A program made the translations under genes and the position numbers. Positions 42,119 through 49,493 of a stretch of DNA of 64,000 bases are shown here, piece by piece (position 1 is the first letter of the stretch; each line of letters starts with the position of its first letter). Source of the DNA: Anaerotignum faecicola (lineage in GTDB: Bacteria; Bacillota; Clostridia; Lachnospirales; Anaerotignaceae); NCBI RefSeq assembly GCF_003865035.1, contig NZ_BHVZ01000004.1:1-64000 (forward strand), in the 5' to 3' direction. A model generated the notes under the pieces. That model saw only the letters and a program-made list of their open reading frames with translations, made no database searches and had not been told where the DNA came from.

Positions 42119-44081
42119 GTATTATTACCTCCTCCAGCGGAAGGGTAAAACGGAACACAGAACCATGCGGTAAATTGTCCGTAACATGGATTGATCCGCC
42201 ATGCGCCTCCACAATAGCTTTGCAGAGGTACAGACCCAGCCCAAGACTGCGGCGATTATCCGCTATTTTATGTTCGCCGCTGTAAAATTTATCAAATATT
42301 TTTCCTTTTTCCACGTCGCTGATGCCCTTGCCGGTGTCAGCGATTTTGATTTCCGCCATCCCGTTCTTGCATTCAGCACTGATACTAATCAAGGTGTCCA
42401 AAGGTGTGTATTTCAGTGCATTGTCCACAAGATTGATGATGACCTGCACGATCAGTTTTGCATCTACCCGTACCATCAGTAAATCATCCCCATAATTCAC
42501 AGTGATGGAATGCTTTTTTGCATTGGGGCGGATATGCTGCATCGCTTCCTCGATGATTTCAGAAACCAGCTCTGGAGAGGTTTTCAGCATCATGCGACCT
42601 TCTTCGATACGAGTAGAGTACAAAAGATTTTCCACCAGGTTGGTCAACCACATGGAGTCATCGTAAATATCTGCATAAATCTGCTGTTTGGTTTCATCAT
42701 CAAAGCTATGACTGTTGTGTAAAAGATTGCCTGCATTACCGGAAATCGTTGTCAGTGGAGTGCGTAAGTCATGGGAGATGGCTCGCAGCAGATTAGCTCT
42801 AAGTTGTTCGCTCTCTGCCAGAATTGCTGCAGCTTCTTTTTCCCTGATATTCTTCTCATTTTCCAGTGCAAGCGCTGTTTCACCGAGAATAGACAAAAGG
42901 ATGCTCTTCTCTGATGCATCCAAAGCACCTGCCATTGCATCAATTCCCACGACACCATATATTCGTTCATTGACACGAACAGCAAAATACAGATACTGTG
43001 CATCCGGGAAGTTCTTTGTTGTAGCTCCGGCATTATGATTGTTCTGAAGAACCCACTCTGCAACCGCAAGTTCTGTTTCTTCATCGTAAAATCGCTGTTC
43101 ATCCGAAATGAAAAGTATCGGCTCAGATAATCGTCCACCCTCGTGGTCAAAAATGACTATACTTCGTCCGAGCAGCTTGTTGATCTGCTGTCCGGCAGTT
43201 TGCAGAATGGCTAATTTGTTTTCTGCCTTAGACAAAAGCTGATCTGTATCAAAAAGTACCTTTGTTCGTTTGGCGATTTTCTCTGATTGTCGTGCCTGTT
43301 CTTTATATCGAATGGCCAATGTACCTGTGATGTACGCCGTTAAAAACATAACTACGAATGTTACCGGATAACCGGTATCGTAAGCTGCGAGCGAGAATCG
43401 AGGTGCTGTAAACAGATAATTAAAGATAAATACACTGACTATGGATGAAATCAAGCTGTATATCTGATGGGATGTGGCAATAGATGTCAACAACACACCA
43501 AGAATATACACCATTATCATATTTGCATCGGTAAAGCCTATCTCGTGAAACAACAAACTGAGTAATGTTGCCGCAAACAGAATCAGAACGCTCTTTACAG
43601 TGTTTTTTATGATTTGCTCGTGATGGTATTTCCTCGCCTTTTTGGGATGATAGGTCGTATCTGCTGCTTTATCTGGAATGATATGAATATCCAGCTCTGG
43701 TACATAGGACAACAGAAGTTGTGTTAATGTCGGCTTTCCAAACAGATGCTTTTGGATAGCGGAGCTTTGGCCCAAAACAATTCGAGTAATACCGGAGATG
43801 CGGGCAAACTCTGCAATTTGGTACGGAATATCGTCTCCATATACTGTTTCGATAGTCGCTCCAAGCTGTTCAGCCAACTTGCGGTTTTCCTCTAATCGCT
43901 TTTTGTTTTCGTCGGTAGCCACTGCAAAATCCGGTGTTTCAACGAATAATGCTGTAAACTGACTGTCAAAGGCTTTTGCCATTCTTGCGGCGGTACGAAT
44001 GATCTTTGCATTGGACGGTGCCGACGACAGACAGGCGAGGATATGATCCTGCTTGCTGTTAATGTTATTTAGTTTGTTCAT
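42084..44081 (-). CDS. KdpD-like sensor kinase with USP domain, lacking the KdpD N-domain
   Basis: A 665-residue kinase. A universal-stress-protein domain opens it (HILACLSSAPSNAKIIRTAARMAKAF ... GITRIVLGQSS, residues ~12-137). Four membrane helices (~155-260), a GAF domain (~270-410), HisKA with His437 in ISHDLRTPLTT and HATPase motifs NLVDNALKYT, DTGKGI and LGLGLYLCKAI follow. The ~215-residue N-terminal KdpD domain of classical KdpD is absent. Its USP domain, which binds c-di-AMP in some Bacillota, remains. RBS GGAGGTGAGG. Likely senses potassium status for the adjacent uptake genes. Confidence 0.92.
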   Translation of the reverse strand: MNKLNNINSKQDHILACLSSAPSNAKIIRTAARMAKAFDSQFTALFVETPDFAVATDENKKRLEENRKLAEQLGATIETVYGDDIPYQIAEFARISGITRIVLGQSSAIQKHLFGKPTLTQLLLSYVPELDIHIIPDKAADTTYHPKKARKYHHEQIIKNTVKSVLILFAATLLSLLFHEIGFTDANMIMVYILGVLLTSIATSHQIYSLISSIVSVFIFNYLFTAPRFSLAAYDTGYPVTFVVMFLTAYITGTLAIRYKEQARQSEKIAKRTKVLFDTDQLLSKAENKLAILQTAGQQINKLLGRSIVIFDHEGGRLSEPILFISDEQRFYDEETELAVAEWVLQNNHNAGATTKNFPDAQYLYFAVRVNERIYGVVGIDAMAGALDASEKSILLSILGETALALENEKNIREKEAAAILAESEQLRANLLRAISHDLRTPLTTISGNAGNLLHNSHSFDDETKQQIYADIYDDSMWLTNLVENLLYSTRIEEGRMMLKTSPELVSEIIEEAMQHIRPNAKKHSITVNYGDDLLMVRVDAKLIVQVIINLVDNALKYTPLDTLISISAECKNGMAEIKIADTGKGISDVEKGKIFDKFYSGEHKIADNRRSLGLGLYLCKAIVEAHGGSIHVTDNLPHGSVFRFTLPLEEVIIHEEISNPRCGG

Positions 44082-44154
44082 TATCCTCACCTCCAATTTT
44101 ATAATAGATTCTACCATACAAAAGTCCTGATTTCCACCTCGAAAATGTGAACGA

Positions 44155-44688
44155 TCAGTCTAAATAGTCAGCATATCCGCATTTTAGTCTACAATGTTCC
44201 ATTTCCAATGCTGTAATTACTCGGTCACGATTTTTTGATTTCAAACTCTTTTTCCAAACAACACGAATCCATTTTTCCTCATCCAGATTTTCAACTGTTA
44301 GACCAAGCGTGGTTACCAGCATCTTTGTCTTTTCGTATGGAATCCGAACAGAAGCGTATTGTTTCCCCAAAGGTTCTGTGCTGTCATCTGCCAGAAGAAG
44401 AATGTCGATACGTTCGTTTATTAGCTTATCTAAGAGATGATTGATTTGTCCACTACTGAGAAAGAACTCAACATGAGGAGCAGATTCAGAATAACTCTCT
44501 AATGCAGATGCAATGGAATTCAACAGCATCGGGGTTTCTGCTGCAATATGAATCTTGCATTGGCTATTTCGATTACCTTCGGCGATTAGGCGTTGGTTTT
44601 CTTCAATGAAATCTCCGAATCTTACAACAACATAGTATCCAAATGCAAAAGTTGCCAACAGAATTAGTATTAAAAATAGATCCTTCAT
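44155..44688 (-). CDS. Membrane-anchored protein with a substrate-binding-like domain
   Basis: A 177-residue protein. One membrane helix (LFLILILLATFAFGYYVVVRF, residues ~3-23), a short linker, then a domain with beta-alpha order resembling half of a LysR-type or periplasmic binding fold (KIHIAAETPMLLNSIASALESYSESAPHVEFFLSS ... ERIDILLLADDST). No catalytic motif is visible. It lies between the TrkA-like and KdpD-like genes in one operon, so a regulatory role in potassium control is plausible but unproven. Start 44688 has AAGGAAG upstream. Confidence 0.65.
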   Translation of the reverse strand: MKDLFLILILLATFAFGYYVVVRFGDFIEENQRLIAEGNRNSQCKIHIAAETPMLLNSIASALESYSESAPHVEFFLSSGQINHLLDKLINERIDILLLADDSTEPLGKQYASVRIPYEKTKMLVTTLGLTVENLDEEKWIRVVWKKSLKSKNRDRVITALEMEHCRLKCGYADYLD

Positions 44689-44725
44689 CAAGAACACTTC
44701 CTTAGCCTGATTAAAAAAGGATTGA

Positions 44726-45373
44726 TTATATGCAGAAGCACTTGTGGACGGCTTTTTCCTGTCCTAACACAAGAATTGATTTATTTCGACCAAGCACGGT
44801 ATCCGGCGTAATGCTCATATTTAATCTTCCGTTCTCACGGATACCAAGGATGTTGATGCCAAACTTTTTACGAATGTCTAACTGTGCAATGGGTTTTCCA
44901 TTCCACTCATGTGGGATTTCCAATTCAAAAATAGCGTATTCGTTATCCAGTTCAAAGTACTCCAAGATATTATCAGAGGAACAACGGATCGCTGTCCATG
45001 CAGCCAACTGCTTTTCAGGGTAGACCACTTCATCTGCGCCATTACGTAGCAGAAACTTTTCCTGTATCCCACGAGATGCACGGGCAATAACCTTTTTAGC
45101 ACCCAATTCTTTCAGCAGATAAGCGGTTTCCAAAGAGTTTTGGAAGTTATCTCCAATGGCAACAATACAGGAATCGTAATTGCCAATACCCAGAGAAGCA
45201 AGGAATTCTTCATTGGTGCTGTCTCCAATCTGTGCATTGGTAACATAAGGAAGCAGCGCATTTACACGTTCCTCACTGGTATCTACTGCCATAACCTGAT
45301 GTCCCATAGTGTGCAGCTTCATAGCAATAAACTTGCCAAATCGTCCAAGACCAATCAATAATACCGATTTCAT
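44726..45373 (-). CDS. TrkA/KtrA-type potassium-uptake regulatory subunit
   Basis: A 215-residue cytosolic RCK protein that gates a TrkH/KtrB channel. RCK_N: LIGLGRFGKFIAMKL (nucleotide-binding GxGxxG), then the acidic AVDTSEERV and VAIGDNFQNSLETAYLLKELGAKKVIARA. RCK_C: NEYAIFELEIPHEWNGKPIAQLDIRKKFGINILGIR. Its single RCK length (~220) marks the KtrA type rather than the double-length E. coli TrkA. It lies 18 bases after the channel gene. Confidence 0.94.
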   Translation of the reverse strand: MKSVLLIGLGRFGKFIAMKLHTMGHQVMAVDTSEERVNALLPYVTNAQIGDSTNEEFLASLGIGNYDSCIVAIGDNFQNSLETAYLLKELGAKKVIARASRGIQEKFLLRNGADEVVYPEKQLAAWTAIRCSSDNILEYFELDNEYAIFELEIPHEWNGKPIAQLDIRKKFGINILGIRENGRLNMSITPDTVLGRNKSILVLGQEKAVHKCFCI

Positions 45374-45391
45374 AACAGAACCTCCTTGTTC

Positions 45392-46720
45392 TTAACCTAC
45401 CGAGATTTTCTCGACAGGGAGTTTTGATAATGTGTTTTTTGTTGCCGGCAGTGTAGCGAAGATCAGCGTCAGCCCACCAACTCTGCCGATATACATCTGT
45501 GCAATCAGAATCAGTTTGCTTATAGCTCCAAGTTCCGGTGTGATACCCAGTGTCAAACCGACTGTGCCAACCGCCGATGCACTTTCATACAGGCAAGTTA
45601 CAAGCGGAAGATTTTCCAGTTTACTGATTGCTATGCCACCAAGAAGAAATAACGAAATATACATAAAGAACACCGTTGCCGCATTTTTTACGGTATCATC
45701 ATCGATGCGTCGCCCGAAGAAACAACCATTCTGACGTTTTTGAAAGACTGCCGCTGCGACAGATATCATTACTGCAAAGGTAGTAACTTTCATACCTCCT
45801 GCCGTAGAACCGGGTGCACCGCCGATGATCATCAACAATGATGTAATCATCTGTCCAGTTTCGCTCATTGCATTCAAGTCCACGGTGTTAAAGCCTGCTG
45901 TTCTCGGCGTAACAGCTTGGAACAAGGCTCCCCAAAAGCGTTCTGCAAACGGAAGATGTGCCAGTTCGAAAAAGAAGAAGTAGACTGTTGGAACCAGTAT
46001 CAATCCTGAGGTAACAGTAAGGATAACTTTGCTTTGCATACGGTATCGCTTTATGTGGATGCCGTTGGTGCAAATATCTCTCCAAGTCAAAAATCCAAGT
46101 CCGCCGATGATAATCAGTAGCATGATTGCCAGATTGATAATTGGATTCGCAGCATATCCCATCAAAGAATTAAACAGAATACCATCATTTACAATGTCAA
46201 AACCGGCATTACAGAAGGCTGAGATGGAGTGAAATACTGCCATCCAAAGACCTTCGCCAAATCCGTAATCCCCGATGAACACAGGAGCCATGATCGCTGC
46301 GCCCAAAAGCTCAATAATTACGATGCCTTTCAAGATGAAACCAGTGAATCGGACAATGCCGCCAACCTGCGGTGCGGAAATTGCATCCTGCATTGTGCTT
46401 CTTTGCATCAAGGAGATTTTCTTTCCTGCTGCCATTGTAATCGCAGCAGCTACTGTGATAACGCCCATGCCGCCGATTTGAATTAACACAATAATGATTG
46501 CCTGCCCAAACACTGTCCAATGTGCCGCCGTATCATAAACCACAAGTCCGGTCACACAAACCGCCGAAGTCGATGTCAGCAGACAATCCAGAAACGGTGT
46601 AATCTCTCCACTTTTACTGGATACCGGCAGCATCAGAAGCAGCGCACCCAACAATATGACAGCGGCAAAACCGAGAATAATCATCTGAGAGGAGGATAAT
46701 TTACGTTCCAGTTTTCCCAT
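45392..46720 (-). CDS. TrkH/KtrB-type potassium channel subunit
   Basis: A 442-residue membrane protein with four repeats of helix-pore-helix. Pore signatures can be read: STSAVCVTGL, SISAFCNAGFD, VTPRTAGFNTVD and SASAVGTVGLT, each with the selectivity Gly. First gene of the operon trkH-trkA-ORF-kdpD-kdpE-CNNM on the minus strand. Start 46720 has GGAGG; nine upstream in-frame codons are less likely. With its RCK partner it imports K+ (or K+/Na+) along the membrane potential. Confidence 0.94.
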   Translation of the reverse strand: MGKLERKLSSSQMIILGFAAVILLGALLLMLPVSSKSGEITPFLDCLLTSTSAVCVTGLVVYDTAAHWTVFGQAIIIVLIQIGGMGVITVAAAITMAAGKKISLMQRSTMQDAISAPQVGGIVRFTGFILKGIVIIELLGAAIMAPVFIGDYGFGEGLWMAVFHSISAFCNAGFDIVNDGILFNSLMGYAANPIINLAIMLLIIIGGLGFLTWRDICTNGIHIKRYRMQSKVILTVTSGLILVPTVYFFFFELAHLPFAERFWGALFQAVTPRTAGFNTVDLNAMSETGQMITSLLMIIGGAPGSTAGGMKVTTFAVMISVAAAVFQKRQNGCFFGRRIDDDTVKNAATVFFMYISLFLLGGIAISKLENLPLVTCLYESASAVGTVGLTLGITPELGAISKLILIAQMYIGRVGGLTLIFATLPATKNTLSKLPVEKISVG

Positions 46721-46825
46721 CTCAACACCTCCAATGTTCGTTTTCATAAATTGTATTATTGCATTTCAACCATAAAATGGGCATTAGCGTGCCGGTTATG
46801 GCATTAAATTCGCATTAAGATAAAG

Positions 46826-46862
46826 ACCATCACTGGTTCTCAAATAGAGAACCGTGATGGCC
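46826..46862 (-). terminator. Hairpin after tnpV
   Basis: CCATCACTGGTTCTC (46827-46841) and GAGAACCGTGATGG (46847-46860): long stem with one mismatch. The T-tract is short on the minus strand. Confidence 0.6.
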
Positions 46863-46869
46863 TTCATTT

Positions 46870-47244
46870 TTAACAATATATCAATTCATTTAAGACGATT
46901 TCTTCCGCAGCATTGCGGATATTATTACAAGCACCTACCCAACCCATCTGATCACGAGATTTTAATTCCTCATTTACGCCTTGCTGCTCCTGTATTTGTT
47001 GGATCAGCAGTTCCATTCTCTGATGAGCTGTATCATCAATGCTATTTAAGTGAGATACCAGTTTCCCTCCGAACAAAAGCTCTGCGTACAGCCAAGGGCG
47101 ATGCTCTTTTATGTAGGCTTTACGCATACGACCATACTTTCCATAGTGGGGTTCTTCATCAACCGGCAGTTCCAAATCTGGATAATACATTTCATCTTCG
47201 CCAAGTGTATAGGTTCCGCCCATTTCTTCAAAGATTGACTTCAT
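46870..47244 (-). CDS. tnpV: TnpV family transposon protein
   Basis: A 124-residue TnpV homologue, first known from the mobilizable transposon Tn4451. Signature stretches: MKSIFEEMGGTYTLGEDEMYYPDL, GRMRKAYIKEHRPWLYAELL and QMGWVGACNNIRNAAEEIVLNELIY. Its role is not established. It is divergent from the recombinase gene, as an accessory gene would be. Confidence 0.9.
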   Translation of the reverse strand: MKSIFEEMGGTYTLGEDEMYYPDLELPVDEEPHYGKYGRMRKAYIKEHRPWLYAELLFGGKLVSHLNSIDDTAHQRMELLIQQIQEQQGVNEELKSRDQMGWVGACNNIRNAAEEIVLNELIYC

Positions 47245-47262
47245 AGAAATACCTCCAATCTG

Positions 47263-47291
47263 TTTACTTTATTGCTACGCTATGTTATAAT
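47263..47291 (+). promoter_or_regulatory. Promoter of the large serine recombinase
   Basis: TTTACT (47263-47268), 17 bases, perfect TATAAT (47286-47291). This is sigma-A-like. No mother-cell (sigma-E) type -10 is seen, which matters for whether excision is sporulation-specific. Confidence 0.6.
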
Positions 47292-47332
47292 ACCACAAGG
47301 CACATCACATATCAAGATAAGGAGGGTATGAA

Positions 47333-49162
47333 ATGCGGAAAAATGATGACATCATAGCTATCTATTCCCGTAAATCTAAATTTACCGGAAAAGGTGAAAG
47401 TATCGGCAATCAGGTAGAACTATGCAAAGAATATGTTCGTGTACATTATGGTGATACCGCTGTAGATAAAGTTGCTGTATATGAAGATGAGGGCTTTTCT
47501 GGTGGTAATCTGAATCGTCCGGATTTTAAGATAATGATGGATGCAGCCAAGAAACGTAAGTTTAAGGCTATCATAGTTTACCGTCTTGACCGTATCAGCA
47601 GAAACATCAGTGACTTTGCCAGCCTGATTGAAGAACTGGCTCGTCTTGATATTTCTTTTGTTTCTATTAAAGAGCAGTTCGATACAAGCACTCCTATGGG
47701 ACGAGCTATGATGTATATCGCATCTGTGTTCTCTCAGCTGGAGCGTGAAACCATTGCAGAACGTATTCGTGACAATATGCACGAACTGGCAAAGACAGGT
47801 CGTTGGCTTGGTGGTACAACACCTACAGGCTATGCTTCCGAAGCAGTCAAGAGTATTACCATTGATGGCAAGTCTAAGAAAGCCTGCAAGCTGAAACTGA
47901 TTCCTGAAGAAGCTGATATTGTCAGAATGATTTATGACTTATATATAGAAACGGATTCTCTGACCTTAACCGAAGCTGCTTTGATTAAACAGGGTATCAA
48001 GACGAAGAACAACATTTACTTTACCCGTTTTTCCATCAAAGCCATTTTACAGAATCCGGTTTATATGATTGCGGATGAAGATGCTTATAATTTCTTCATT
48101 CAGAATGACACAGACCTGTTCTCGGAGAAAGATGCCTTTGACAACAAGCACGGTATTATGGCTTACAACCGCACCGATCAAGAGAAAGGCAGAGCTACAA
48201 AGTACCTTCCTGCAAGTGAATGGATTGTATCCGTTGGCAAGCATCCGGGTCTGGTTCTAGGTAAAGTATGGGTACAAATTCAAGAGTCTTTGGAACGCAA
48301 TAAATCAAAATCTTTCAGAAAGCCACGCAGTAACGAAGCGCTTTTGACCGGCTTGTTATTCTGTAGCTGCGGTGAGCGTATGTATCCGAAAATGAGCAAG
48401 CGAAAAACTGCGGATGGAAAGGTGATTTACACCTATGTTTGCAAAATGAAGGAGCGCAGCCAGCGTTCTGTGTGCAACAGTAAAAATGCAAATGGCAATA
48501 CATTGGATATGGCTGTGATTGAGCAGATTAAAATGCTTGAAGAGGACAGAGATACTTTCATTGCACAGTTGGAACAGAGCCGCAGATTTTATACCGGCAA
48601 CCGCATGGACTATGAACAGCGATTGGATGATATGCGAAAGGAAACGGCAGATACAGAGAAGAAAATCAATTCTCTGGTAGACTCCCTTGTAGATATGGGT
48701 GACAGCCCTGCCAAGGCTCATGTAACCAAACGAATTGAGCAGTTGAACGAGGAATACCAGTCCCTTGAAAAACGTATTCAGGAGCTGGAGGGTCTGACCA
48801 CACAGCATGCTCTCAGCGATATTGAGTTTGACTTGATGCGTCAGCTGCTGACTGTCTTTAAGGATGGCATTGATGAAATGACCATAGAGCAGAAACGAGC
48901 AGCCATCCGCACCATCGTGCGTAAGGTTATCTGGGACGGAGTCAACGCTCATGTGGTTCTGTTTGGTGTGCAGGACGATGAAATCGAATACCCGGAAATC
49001 GCTTCTGTTGCTTCTGATAATACAGACGACGAGGACGAAAACGAGGAATTGGTGGCATTTTCTGATGTAGACTACGAAGATGACGATACGGAGGATGACC
49101 GCCTGGGAAAAACTAATCCCCTTAGTGCATCAAAAACGCATTGGGGGGAGAATAGCAAATGA
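47333..49162 (+). CDS. Large serine recombinase of the sigK element (SpoIVCA/TnpX type)
   Basis: A 609-residue site-specific recombinase. Catalytic Ser12 in IYSRKSKFTGKGESIGNQ, resolvase domain to ~150 (YRLDRISRNISDF, SVFSQLERETIAERI), then the recombinase domain, a zinc ribbon (LLFCSCGERM ... YVCKMKERSQRSVCN) and a coiled coil (~410-490). The acidic C-terminus runs to the element edge. AAA-TG of its last codons is the att core, and the final A of the TGA stop comes from sigK. In the circle the frame continues into the HTH ORF. It should excise the element to restore sigK. RBS AAGGAGGG. Confidence 0.94.
   Translation: MRKNDDIIAIYSRKSKFTGKGESIGNQVELCKEYVRVHYGDTAVDKVAVYEDEGFSGGNLNRPDFKIMMDAAKKRKFKAIIVYRLDRISRNISDFASLIEELARLDISFVSIKEQFDTSTPMGRAMMYIASVFSQLERETIAERIRDNMHELAKTGRWLGGTTPTGYASEAVKSITIDGKSKKACKLKLIPEEADIVRMIYDLYIETDSLTLTEAALIKQGIKTKNNIYFTRFSIKAILQNPVYMIADEDAYNFFIQNDTDLFSEKDAFDNKHGIMAYNRTDQEKGRATKYLPASEWIVSVGKHPGLVLGKVWVQIQESLERNKSKSFRKPRSNEALLTGLLFCSCGERMYPKMSKRKTADGKVIYTYVCKMKERSQRSVCNSKNANGNTLDMAVIEQIKMLEEDRDTFIAQLEQSRRFYTGNRMDYEQRLDDMRKETADTEKKINSLVDSLVDMGDSPAKAHVTKRIEQLNEEYQSLEKRIQELEGLTTQHALSDIEFDLMRQLLTVFKDGIDEMTIEQKRAAIRTIVRKVIWDGVNAHVVLFGVQDDEIEYPEIASVASDNTDDEDENEELVAFSDVDYEDDDTEDDRLGKTNPLSASKTHWGENSK
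49134..49161. other. Right attachment arm and core of the skin-like element
   Basis: 23-bp arm (49134-49156) inverted relative to 31384-31406, followed by the core AAATG (49157-49161). It is entirely inside the recombinase coding sequence. Confidence 0.85.
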
Positions 49163-49487
49163 AATCCTGATGTCCCTGCGGTTTTCCAAGAAATTTCAAA
49201 ACGATATTTCACTTTATGAACCGATTGGCACCGATCGGGACGGCAACGAAATCGTCATGCTGGATGTCATCAACAGCGAAACACCTGATTTTGCGGAACA
49301 GCTGCATCTTGCCATCGAATCGGAAAAAATGCTGCACGCAGTACAGGAACGTCTCAGTAAACGAGAGCAGATTGTTGTCATTTTTCGCTATGGTCTGTGG
49401 GGACAGGAGGAACTGACACAGCAGGAAATCGCCGGACGGCTCGGTATCTCCCGTTCCTATGTATACCGCCACATCTATTGTAAATAA
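49158..49487 (+). CDS. sigK: SigK, 3' half, truncated in the region 4.2 helix
   Basis: Codons for residues 113-221 of rebuilt SigK. From the core on: NEILMSLRFSKKFQND, LYEPIGTDRDGNEIVMLDVIN, then region 4: REQIVVIFRYGLWGQEELTQQEIAGRLGISRSYV. Up to here it is a clean SigK. The next residues should read SRIEKKAL-like to finish the recognition helix but read YRHIYCK and stop. The divergence begins at 49464, only ~30 bases before a second serine recombinase gene, so a second insertion is the likely cause. The ATG at 49080 in this frame is inside the recombinase and not a real start. Confidence 0.9.
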   Translation, partial: NEILMSLRFSKKFQNDISLYEPIGTDRDGNEIVMLDVINSETPDFAEQLHLAIESEKMLHAVQERLSKREQIVVIFRYGLWGQEELTQQEIAGRLGISRSYVYRHIYCK

Positions 49488-49493
49488 AGTGCT

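Larger units (their letters stand above)
31385..49156 (+). mobile_element. Skin-like element inserted in sigK (~17.8 kb, mobilizable)
   Basis: The element splits sigK between codons for Glu112 and Asn113/Glu114. Both junctions carry AAATG (31380-31384, 49157-49161). The left end (31384-31406) and right end (49134-49156) are imperfect inverted repeats, 18 of 23 matching, so the circle junction would read ATAGC-AAAT-GCTAT at its centre. A large serine recombinase (47333) lies at the right end. Cargo: HTH gene, STAND NTPase, ParM/ParR, broken RepA, DnaC, oriT and relaxase, potassium-uptake operon, TnpV. The B. subtilis skin recombines at AATGA at the same codons, so this is the same hotspot. Confidence 0.92.

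Noticed and set aside
41420..46720. Classical kdpFABC potassium ATPase operon
   Set aside because: No KdpF, A, B or C is encoded; the transport genes are TrkH/TrkA type.
49080..49157. Separate start for a short sigma factor at 49080
   Set aside because: These codons are recombinase sequence in another frame; sigma homology begins exactly at the att core.
31378..49162. Tn4451-type GA crossover for the sigK element
   Set aside because: Joining at GA on both sides would delete two residues (CIEILM). Joining at AAATG gives the exact family sequence and a symmetric attP.
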